From assembly GCA_002359055.1 (NCBI GenBank), contig DEQC01000058.1, forward strand, positions 55,973 to 77,692: a stretch of DNA of 21,720 nucleotides, read 5' to 3'. Source of the DNA: Flavobacteriales bacterium UBA3376 (GTDB lineage Bacteria; Bacteroidota; Bacteroidia; Flavobacteriales; Weeksellaceae). Position 1 is the first letter of the stretch. The number at the start of each line of letters is the position of its first letter. Made by a program: the position numbers and the translations under genes. Under the pieces are notes generated by a model. It saw nothing but the letters and a program-made list of their open reading frames with translations. It was not told the origin of the DNA and ran no database searches. Shown in pieces: positions 1 through 6,441 of this stretch.

Positions 1-61
1 CACGCTACCTTGAGGTGGTAGTGTTCGCAAGGACGTGCTGGTTCGACTCCAGTCGTGAGCA
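1..61 (+). tRNA. tRNA-Leu (anticodon GAG), 5' part outside the window
   Basis: The 3' two-thirds of a class II tRNA. The anticodon stem is CTACC (5-9) paired with GGTAG (17-21), around the 7-base loop TTGAGGT with anticodon GAG (12-14). A long variable arm (22-35) closes on a GCAA tetraloop, as expected for tRNA-Leu. The T arm (37-53) has the loop TTCGACT. The 3' acceptor strand is CGTGAGC (54-60), followed by discriminator A61. The next bases are CTT, so the CCA tail is not encoded and must be added enzymatically. The D arm and 5' acceptor strand lie before base 1. Confidence 0.93.
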
Positions 62-66
62 CTTTG

Positions 67-101
67 AAAACCAATGATTTAATACAAATCATTGGTTTTT
101 T
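67..101 (+). terminator. Intrinsic terminator after tRNA-Leu
   Basis: A perfect 14-bp inverted repeat (67-80 with 86-99) has a 5-base loop and a T run on the plus strand. It begins five bases after the mature tRNA end. Its last bases touch the stop codon (100-102) of the convergent FUSC gene. It should end the tRNA transcript and may also slow readthrough from the other side, although the minus-strand U tract is short. Confidence 0.85.
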
Positions 102-2349
102 ATTTCAACTCAATTTTACTCAACAATCTGATATTTTTATGGGTCAAACTTAACATCCACTTCAATAATTCATAGACGAAATGAGCTTCCTCAATCTTTA
201 AAGACTTTTCTACTTTATCATCCAATAAATCCAATTGAACAATTTCTTTGAAATCGTCTCCATAAGTAGATTCTAAAATTTCCGTAGAATCTGTAGCTTT
301 GAATTCAGTACTTTGATTGACGACTAAACTTTCAGCTATCGACAAATTCTGTTGAATATATTTTATGATTTTATTGAAATTACTCGAAGCAGGAGTTGTC
401 GGATTGTTCATCGTATAAGTTCCCAAAGACGCAGTTGCCACCAAAAACGTATTGTTCAACATGGCAATTTCATAAATTTTCTCTAAATCTTTTTGTTGTG
501 TTTTCGGCTCTTGTGCCATTCTTTGGAAAGAAGCACTCAAATCAGACATTGCCAAAAACGCCTTTTTTCTCGACAATTTATAGGCTTCACTTGGTTCACC
601 ATTGACTGTGTTATAATATTTGGCAACTTCTTTCAAATATTCTTTATTAGCTTTTATACTTTCGAGCAGAGTAAATTCGAAACTCTTCATTTCCCAAGCC
701 GGCCACAACAATATATTTCCGACAATTGCCAAAGCAGTTGCAATGACTGTATCGATGATTCTAAATTGAATCACACTGAAAATATCGGGCACAAATAAAG
801 TATAAATAAAAATCACATTGAGCGTGATGAATGCTGCTGCTGATTTGTAGTTTTTCTGAATCATCGCAAGCGATAAAATGAAACTTATAATTGCCAATAA
901 AGCATAAATCACTACATTGTTTATCAATAAAATAATTACAATAGCTATTGCACTTCCAATCAGTGTTCCTATGGTTCTTTCTTGTGAACGAGTTTTGGTC
1001 AATCCATAAGCGGGACGCATTATTACAACCAATGTCAATAAAATCCAATAGGAATTTTGTAAATCAAAAATGTATCCGATGATATATCCAACGATGGTTA
1101 CAACTGCTATTCTTAATGAATGTCTAAAAATAGATGAATCGAAGTTGAAGTTTTCTATCAATAAATTGACATTGTAATCAGGTTGAGTAACAAAATTGAT
1201 CAGTTCTTTTTTTCTTAATTTGTTGAGTTCTTTTTGATTTTTATTCTGTAACAACCATTTGATTTTTTTGATTTTGCTCACTTGATGTTTTTGATATTTA
1301 AATAAGTTTTTAAGCATCAGCAAATCGCTATCAAATGGATTATTTGTGATTTTTTCAAAATCGTTGATTAAATTTTCTATTGTTTTCAGCCTTTTGTCTA
1401 ATCGTTTATTTCCTTTGATTTTTAAAGGACTTGAAAGTTGTTTAGAAATTTGATTCAATTGTTTACTCATTTCAAATATTAATTTTTGAAACGCAAACAT
1501 TTGCTCTGTATGTTGACTGAATAATTTATCGGTTTTTTCATAATCAATCGGAGAAGCAATGGCTAATTCCAGCATTTCTATCAACTCTATAAAAACCAAT
1601 AATTTTCTGTCTTGATAATTTGATGTTCCAAAACCTCTTCTGTTGAGTATCAATAATTCTCTTAAAACTTCATGTTCATTTGATAATTCAACTTGAATTT
1701 CGAATAATTTTTTGGATAATTCGACTCTATCATTTTGTTGGTTAACTAATTTTCCTCTGATTTCTATAAATTTTGCTGTGAGCCGAAATGCTTTTGCTAA
1801 AGTTTTTTCAATTGGCGTTTTTCTGAACAATAAATGACTCAAAACAGCAATGCATATATACCAAATTCCTCCAACACCTATCAATAATGCAATTATATGT
1901 GCAGGTAAATCCAAACTTCCAAATTTGGATGAACTCACAACCAAAGCAAATAATCCTGAAAAACTGATCAATGAAGCTCGGAAACCGAAAATTGACAAAT
2001 AGGAAATCGCAAACATCAAAATACCTAACATCGGCAAAAAGAACCAAAGATTCGAATTTAAATATCCACCGATCAAAGTCACAAACATCGCGAGTATGCT
2101 GGACAATAAAATTCCTGTCAATTTCAGTCGAATGCTACCGTTGACGTCACTTGGTGATGCAAGAAAAGCTCCCAAAGTTATTGGAATGAAATATTCCAAA
2201 AGATCTAATCTAAAGCCAATAGCAATAGGAGTGATCAACGCAAAACAAACCATCACTGGGCCAGAAAAATCTGTTTCTCTGACAAATTCAATGAGTTGAT
2301 TGAAAGTATTTTTGAATAAGATTTTAAATTTTAAGAAAATGTTTGACAC
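100..2349 (-). CDS. FUSC-family (YccS/YhfK-like) inner-membrane protein
   Basis: A 749-residue membrane protein of the fusaric-acid-resistance-like (FUSC) superfamily. It has two hydrophobic blocks: residues about 31-175 (several TM helices) and about 405-555. A long hydrophilic, helical cytoplasmic region separates them and another follows. The second block holds the family hallmark SYWILLTLVVIMRP (from about residue 434), followed by TRSQERTIGTLIG. This two-block layout is that of YccS-type proteins. Some relatives export aromatic acids, but the substrate cannot be read from sequence. The start is GTG at 2349; the next in-frame ATG (residue 33) would remove the amphipathic N-terminal helix usual before TM1, so GTG is preferred. 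It lies 52 bp downstream of cls and has its own TATCTTTG -10 element. Confidence 0.85.
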   Translation of the reverse strand: MSNIFLKFKILFKNTFNQLIEFVRETDFSGPVMVCFALITPIAIGFRLDLLEYFIPITLGAFLASPSDVNGSIRLKLTGILLSSILAMFVTLIGGYLNSNLWFFLPMLGILMFAISYLSIFGFRASLISFSGLFALVVSSSKFGSLDLPAHIIALLIGVGGIWYICIAVLSHLLFRKTPIEKTLAKAFRLTAKFIEIRGKLVNQQNDRVELSKKLFEIQVELSNEHEVLRELLILNRRGFGTSNYQDRKLLVFIELIEMLELAIASPIDYEKTDKLFSQHTEQMFAFQKLIFEMSKQLNQISKQLSSPLKIKGNKRLDKRLKTIENLINDFEKITNNPFDSDLLMLKNLFKYQKHQVSKIKKIKWLLQNKNQKELNKLRKKELINFVTQPDYNVNLLIENFNFDSSIFRHSLRIAVVTIVGYIIGYIFDLQNSYWILLTLVVIMRPAYGLTKTRSQERTIGTLIGSAIAIVIILLINNVVIYALLAIISFILSLAMIQKNYKSAAAFITLNVIFIYTLFVPDIFSVIQFRIIDTVIATALAIVGNILLWPAWEMKSFEFTLLESIKANKEYLKEVAKYYNTVNGEPSEAYKLSRKKAFLAMSDLSASFQRMAQEPKTQQKDLEKIYEIAMLNNTFLVATASLGTYTMNNPTTPASSNFNKIIKYIQQNLSIAESLVVNQSTEFKATDSTEILESTYGDDFKEIVQLDLLDDKVEKSLKIEEAHFVYELLKWMLSLTHKNIRLLSKIELK

Positions 2350-2369
2350 TAAATATATTTAAGGAATCA

Positions 2370-2377
2370 CAAAGATA
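2370..2377 (-). promoter_or_regulatory. Candidate -10 (TAnnTTTG) for the FUSC gene
   Basis: The minus strand reads TATCTTTG, an exact match to the Bacteroidota -7/-10 consensus TAnnTTTG, about 20 bases upstream of the GTG start. No TTTG is found at the expected -33 spacing, so this is only half a promoter by sequence. Confidence 0.4.
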
Positions 2378-2401
2378 GTATGCTTTGTACAAAATAATTA
2401 A

Positions 2402-3871
2402 TTAAAGTAAAGGAGAAAATAAACCACTGACTTTCTCAGCCAATTTGATATATTTTGATCGGTTCTGCCATCTTATTTTATCGATTGGAGATGAATCTTT
2501 CAAATCCTCATAAAAATTATCCCTCAATTCATTAGAAATATCCTTGTCATAAACTATCGCATTGACTTCAAAATTCAAATCAAAACTTCTAATATCCATA
2601 TTAGCAGTACCTATGATTGAGATTTCATTGTCGATGACCATGGTTTTAGAATGTACAAAACCTTTTTCGTAGAGATAAATTTCTACTCCAGCTTTCAATA
2701 ATTTAGTAAAATAAGATCGACTGGCAAAGTTTACGAATTTAGAATCTGAAACTTTGGGTACCAATAATTTTGTTTTCACACCACTTATTGCAGCAATGAT
2801 AAGACTATCGCTTAAACCATCACTTGGAATGAAATAAGGTGTGGTAATAAGTATTTCATTTTGTGCTGTAGTAATTGCTTTGCAAATGGATTGAAGAATC
2901 AAAGGTGCCTTAGAGTCAGGACCACTCGCAACGATTTGCACAACTTTATTATCTTTTTCCGAATTATTATTATTTGAATCGAGATAATCCATTGATGGGA
3001 AATATTCTGAATTGGGTTGGATTTTTTCTTTTGAACAATAATTCCAATCCACTAAAAATATATACTGTAAATTCATTACAGCAGGACCAATGATTTTTAG
3101 GTGAGTATCTCGCCAATACAATTTTTTATGGTCTTGATTATTGATGTATTTTTCACAAACATTTATTCCACCAACAAAACCAATTTCTCCATCGATTACT
3201 ATAATTTTTCTGTGATTTCTATAATTCAATCGATTGGCAAGAGCAATGATTTTAATTTTATAAAAAGGATAAACATCAACTCCTGTCGCGCGCATTTTTT
3301 TGAGTTGTTTATTTTTAATCCCTCTACTTCCAAAATCATCATAAATGAATCTTACTTTAAGTCCATCTTTAGCTCTTTGAATCAACAAATCGATGATCAA
3401 ATTACCGATTTCATCATTTTCGAAAATATAATATTCAATATGAATATGGTTTTTAGCATTTTTAATTGCTTCGATCACTTCAGGAAATTTCTCTTCTCCA
3501 TTTTTCAACAATTGAACGGAGTTATTTTTCATAAGAGGAAAGAATTTTTGGTTCAAAACGAGTTTACTCAATCTCGAATATTTTGGGAAAAGTGGATTGA
3601 ATTCTTTAAAAATTCGATTTTGACTATCTTTCAATTGACTCATCAAATCATTTTCAAACGCTTCATCAAAAAGGCTTTTACTATAAATCGTTCGTTTTCG
3701 ATAGTTAATACCAAATGAGAAATAAAAAAGAATTCCGAAAACAGGAACGAAAATCGTAAAAAGTATATAAGCCAAAGTTTTGGTGGTGCTTTCTGTATCA
3801 TAAATAATTTTAATACACACTAAAATTACGATGAATGCGTAAGCGATTTCAGCAATTAAAATCCAATTCAT
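2402..3871 (-). CDS. cls: Cardiolipin synthase (phospholipase D superfamily)
   Basis: Membrane enzyme that joins two phosphatidylglycerols, or a related phospholipid pair, to form cardiolipin. From the ATG at 3871 it is 489 residues, the usual Cls length (about 480-500). Two N-terminal TM segments come first (MNWILIAEIAYAF..., then a second hydrophobic stretch ending near FSFGINYRKR). Two HKD phosphodiesterase motifs follow: H220/K222/D227 in NHRKIIVIDG and H407/K409/D414 in HSKTMVIDNE. The frame is open upstream to a TTG at 3949, which would add 26 hydrophilic residues. I prefer 3871 because it places the protein start at TM1 and because a near-consensus promoter lies between 3895 and 3925, downstream of the TTG. 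It is divergent from the PhnA-domain gene. Confidence 0.93.
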   Translation of the reverse strand: MNWILIAEIAYAFIVILVCIKIIYDTESTTKTLAYILFTIFVPVFGILFYFSFGINYRKRTIYSKSLFDEAFENDLMSQLKDSQNRIFKEFNPLFPKYSRLSKLVLNQKFFPLMKNNSVQLLKNGEEKFPEVIEAIKNAKNHIHIEYYIFENDEIGNLIIDLLIQRAKDGLKVRFIYDDFGSRGIKNKQLKKMRATGVDVYPFYKIKIIALANRLNYRNHRKIIVIDGEIGFVGGINVCEKYINNQDHKKLYWRDTHLKIIGPAVMNLQYIFLVDWNYCSKEKIQPNSEYFPSMDYLDSNNNNSEKDNKVVQIVASGPDSKAPLILQSICKAITTAQNEILITTPYFIPSDGLSDSLIIAAISGVKTKLLVPKVSDSKFVNFASRSYFTKLLKAGVEIYLYEKGFVHSKTMVIDNEISIIGTANMDIRSFDLNFEVNAIVYDKDISNELRDNFYEDLKDSSPIDKIRWQNRSKYIKLAEKVSGLFSPLL

Positions 3872-3894
3872 AGAAAACCGTTTAAGTTTCTGTT

Positions 3895-3925
3895 TAAATT
3901 TACTACAGTAATTAGTATAAACAAA
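3895..3925 (-). promoter_or_regulatory. Bacteroidota-type promoter for cls
   Basis: The minus strand reads TTTG (3922-3925), a 19-base spacer, then TAAATTTA (3895-3902). This matches TTTG-N19-TAnnTTTG at every fixed position but the last. It predicts a transcript start near 3888 and a short leader before the ATG at 3871. A promoter here would exclude the TTG at 3949 as translation start. Confidence 0.6.
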
Positions 3926-3932
3926 GCTTTGT

Positions 3933-3963
3933 TTTGAAACATCATTCAAATAGTCGAAATTTG
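3933..3963 (+). promoter_or_regulatory. Bacteroidota-type promoter for the PhnA-domain gene
   Basis: The plus strand reads TTTG (3933-3936), a 19-base spacer, then GAAATTTG (3956-3963), one mismatch from TAnnTTTG. It predicts a transcript start near 3970, about 13 bases before the ATG at 3983. It is back to back with the cls promoter, the two -33 boxes being 7 bases apart. Confidence 0.6.
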
Positions 3964-3982
3964 CCTAAAATTTATTATTGAA

Positions 3983-4567
3983 ATGAAACTTGAAGACTTA
4001 GTAAAATCGAGAAGTGCTGGAGTATGTGAACTTACTGGTGAGACAGGTAGTTTAAATTATTATGAAGTTAAACCAACTTCGGGTGATCAGCCAGACAGAG
4101 TAATTTTGATTTGCGACAAAGCTTTGGCTCAAATTGAAAAAAGGGAAGAACAAGACAGTTCTTATTGGGAAAAACATCTTCCCACCGCGATGTGGAGTGA
4201 AGTTCCAGGTGTTCAAGTAGTTTCATGGAGAATGTTGAATCGATTCAAAACTGAGTCTTGGGCAGTAGAAGCTTTGGATATGATGTATCTGGATGAAGAA
4301 ACTTTGGAATGGGCGAAAGCTTCAGGTGATCATTTGGGCGATGGAAATGTTGTTTTGCACAAGGATTCTAATGGGAATATCTTACAAAATGGTGATACGG
4401 TAACTTTAATTAAGGATTTGAATGTTAGCGGATCTTCATTGGTAGCTAAAATAGGTACAGCGGTTAGAAATATCAGATTGGTTCCTGACAATACCGAGCA
4501 AATAGAAGGGAAGGTGGATGGTCAATCAATTGTAATTCTGACGAAATTTGTTAAAAAATCGAGTTAA
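3983..4567 (+). CDS. PhnA-domain protein (long YjdM-like form)
   Basis: A 194-residue cytoplasmic protein ending in a PhnA/YjdM domain (residues about 127-191). Visible features are KDSNGNILQNGDTVTLIKDL, then VSGSS, K156, GT and the closing VDGQSIVILTKFVKK. The family is named from a gene near E. coli phosphonate genes, but its biochemical role is not established; it should not be read as a phosphonate hydrolase. The usual short members have an N-terminal CxxC zinc ribbon. Here only two single cysteines remain, C15 (GVCELTG) and C44 (LICDKAL), within a longer alpha/beta-looking N-terminus. Monocistronic; transcribed divergently from cls with its own promoter. Confidence 0.85.
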   Translation: MKLEDLVKSRSAGVCELTGETGSLNYYEVKPTSGDQPDRVILICDKALAQIEKREEQDSSYWEKHLPTAMWSEVPGVQVVSWRMLNRFKTESWAVEALDMMYLDEETLEWAKASGDHLGDGNVVLHKDSNGNILQNGDTVTLIKDLNVSGSSLVAKIGTAVRNIRLVPDNTEQIEGKVDGQSIVILTKFVKKSS

Positions 4568-4613
4568 ATTTAATTATATAGCTATAAATAATTCATAAAT
4601 AACAAACTAATGA

Positions 4614-4644
4614 TTTGATAAATATCATATTTTGATTACATTTG
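4614..4644 (+). promoter_or_regulatory. Perfect Bacteroidota consensus promoter
   Basis: TTTG (4614-4617), exactly 19 bases, then TACATTTG (4637-4644). All fixed positions of TTTG-N19-TAnnTTTG match, the best promoter in the window. The start of transcription should be near 4650-4652, giving a leader of roughly 22 bases before the ATG at 4674. Confidence 0.75.
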
Positions 4645-4673
4645 GTAATAATAACCTATAAAATCATATTACA

Positions 4674-4985
4674 ATGAAAAAATTAGTAGCAATAGTAGCT
4701 TTAGCAGCAGCACCAGTTTTGTTTGCTCAAGAAAAGAAACTTTCTAATGCAACAAAGTCTGAAGTTTCAAAAGTTGAACAAGAAAAAATGAAAGCTGATG
4801 CAGAGAGAAAAGCTGAAATTAATAATGTTAGAACTTTAAAAAATGAAAAATCTTCTTTAGAAGAGAGAAAAGCTGAAGCCGAAAAAATGAAAAAAGCAGC
4901 TGCTGAAAGAAGAGCTCAAATCAAAAAGGAGAATAAAAACAATAAAGGCACTAAAGCGAACCTTCAGTCTAAAAGTGTCAAATAA
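4674..4985 (+). CDS. Small secreted, charged coiled-coil protein
   Basis: A 103-residue protein I do not recognise as a named family. It has a clear signal peptide (MKKLVAIVALAAAPVLFA, cleavage likely before Q19). The mature part is extremely rich in Lys, Glu and Ala, with no cysteine, tryptophan or tyrosine, and is predicted to be helical or coiled coil. An imperfect internal repeat is visible: EKMKADAERKAEI (37-49) and EKMKKAAAERRAQI (70-83). Export to the periplasm is likely; the function is unknown. It has a perfect consensus promoter and a strong terminator, so it is probably an abundant single-gene transcript. Confidence 0.8.
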   Translation: MKKLVAIVALAAAPVLFAQEKKLSNATKSEVSKVEQEKMKADAERKAEINNVRTLKNEKSSLEERKAEAEKMKKAAAERRAQIKKENKNNKGTKANLQSKSVK

Positions 4986-5003
4986 TAACAAATAAACTTT
5001 TAT

Positions 5004-5042
5004 AAAAAAAAAGACTCTAATTTGAAATTAGAGTCTTTTTTG
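5004..5042 (+). terminator. Bidirectional intrinsic terminator
   Basis: An A-run/hairpin/T-run structure. AGACTCTAATT (5012-5022) pairs with AATTAGAGTCT (5026-5036) around a 3-base loop, and flanking A and T runs extend the stem. It has a U tract on both strands and sits between the convergent ends of the coiled-coil gene (4985) and the TPR gene (5060), so it can serve both. Confidence 0.85.
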
Positions 5043-5059
5043 TTATTTAGAAATTTGAC

Positions 5060-6436
5060 TTATTGCAAAGAATTTTCGATTTGAATCATTCTTTCTTCAT
5101 CGGCAGTCATACCAGCTGCAGCGTAAGCTTGTCTAAGCATTCTCGCATATTCAAGATTGGTTTTTTCCAAATTAAATGCTTTCTCTAAATATGGTATAAC
5201 TTCTTTATACATGTTTTTACGCTTTTCAGTGTACTCTTTATAAACCTCTCTTTCTTTGGCTGAGCTTCCTAAATTACTATTGATTTTTTCAATATAATCT
5301 TTGTCAGCTTTAACTTTGATCAAAGCAATATTGGTATAAGCAGATTTGTAATTCGGGTCAGCATCAATTGCCTTTTCAAAATATTCTAAAGCTTGATCAT
5401 CTTGATCCATTTCCATATAAACAACACCTATATTAAAATAGTTCGTTGGATTTTTAGGATCGAGTCTTGCACTTTCTTTCAATTTATTCAAGAACATATC
5501 TTGTTGACCTGAAAAGTGATAAACGTTTCCAATTAAAGTTTGAATTTCAGTATCATTTGGATATTTAGCTGAGATTTTCTCCACTACATCATCATATTCT
5601 TTCAACGCGGCTAAAGCATCTAAAGCATAAGTATAAAGATTTTTTTCAATCGAAGGAGTTTTAACTTCTTGGATATTAGTTACAATACCTAAAGTTTCTT
5701 GTGTTTTTGCTTCAGCTCTTGTATTGAAAGTTACTGTTTGACCAGTTTCAACTACGGTAGCATTCCAAGTTGTAGATTCACCCGTATAATTTTCGTCGAT
5801 CAATTCTTTATAAATATCGAATGCTTCTCGAGGTTTATTAGCTTTGTGATAGCTCAATGCAGCATTGTATTTAAATAAACCACCATCACTTCCAATAGCT
5901 TCCACTAAATAAGAAGCTTCCAAAAACTTTTCACCTGCAGTAACATCATTACCCGATTGAGCAGCGTTACTTGCTTGTGTAAGTGTACCTTCAGCTCTTT
6001 TCAACAATTCAGCTTGAATGCTGTCCAAGTAATTTGGTCTAAGGTTTTCAGATTTAACTTTCGTATAATTTCCTTTTGCAGATTGAGCTTCAGCTTCCTG
6101 TTGTGTGAAAAAATACTCGGTTTCTTTGGTATCTCTATTTCTGATAGAGTAAACAGTACCGGTTTCGTATTTTTTCATTTCGTTAAAATGCTTTGCAGCT
6201 TCAATTGATTCACCATTGACCAAAGCCAATTGACCTGCTAGGTAATAGTAAGTTGCTTTTGATTTTGGGCTGATGGTATTTGAATTGATTTGATTAGCTA
6301 CTTTATCTAATTCTGCTTGAGCACCCATTAGGTTATTTGCTTGATAAGCAGAAAGAGCATTATCAATTTCTTTTTCTTGAGCAAACACACCACTTAAAAG
6401 CAGTACACTTGCTGCTGTTAAAAATATTTTTTTCAT
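5060..6436 (-). CDS. Secreted tetratricopeptide-repeat protein
   Basis: A 458-residue TPR protein with an N-terminal signal peptide (MKKIFLTAASVLLLSGVFAQ). A clear TPR lies at 331-361 (YFNIGVVYMEMDQDDQALEYF, ending in DADP). More degenerate helical repeats cover residues 25-90, 150-215, 265-325 and 405-450. Two 23-residue inserts at 103-125 and 231-253 resemble each other and are not TPR helices. There is no lipobox cysteine, so the protein is probably soluble in the periplasm, acting as a scaffold or in envelope assembly; the partner is unknown. It starts 5 bp after the gyrA stop codon, so it is almost certainly co-transcribed with gyrA, with the shared terminator at 5004-5042. Confidence 0.85.
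   Translation of the reverse strand: MKKIFLTAASVLLLSGVFAQEKEIDNALSAYQANNLMGAQAELDKVANQINSNTISPKSKATYYYLAGQLALVNGESIEAAKHFNEMKKYETGTVYSIRNRDTKETEYFFTQQEAEAQSAKGNYTKVKSENLRPNYLDSIQAELLKRAEGTLTQASNAAQSGNDVTAGEKFLEASYLVEAIGSDGGLFKYNAALSYHKANKPREAFDIYKELIDENYTGESTTWNATVVETGQTVTFNTRAEAKTQETLGIVTNIQEVKTPSIEKNLYTYALDALAALKEYDDVVEKISAKYPNDTEIQTLIGNVYHFSGQQDMFLNKLKESARLDPKNPTNYFNIGVVYMEMDQDDQALEYFEKAIDADPNYKSAYTNIALIKVKADKDYIEKINSNLGSSAKEREVYKEYTEKRKNMYKEVIPYLEKAFNLEKTNLEYARMLRQAYAAAGMTADEERMIQIENSLQ
5678..5746 (-). repeat. Internal module copy 2 in the TPR protein
   Basis: This encodes residues 231-253, TGQTVTFNTR...T. It aligns without gaps to residues 103-125, sharing the pattern T..T..F.T..EA..Q...G..T, which is 9 identical residues of 23. 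Confidence 0.6.
6062..6130 (-). repeat. Internal module copy 1 in the TPR protein
   Basis: This encodes residues 103-125, TKETEYFFTQ...T, the partner of the copy at 5678-5746. The two are 128 residues apart and each sits between helical repeats. Confidence 0.6.
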
Positions 6437-6441
6437 AATAT

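Noticed and set aside
3101..3718. Long plus-strand open frame antisense to cls (205 codons)
   Set aside because: It lies wholly opposite a well-supported gene with HKD motifs, and its composition (Phe/Ile/Asn-rich) is that of a reverse-complement shadow. The same holds for other frames opposite gyrA, pheT and the secreted protein.
3872..3949. N-terminal extension of cls from a TTG at 3949
   Set aside because: It adds 26 polar residues before TM1, would overlap a near-consensus promoter, and gives an unusual length for Cls.
4577..4586. 10-bp palindrome TATAGCTATA after the PhnA-domain gene
   Set aside because: No flanking stem extension and no T run; expected by chance in AT-rich spacer. No terminator could be supported for this gene.
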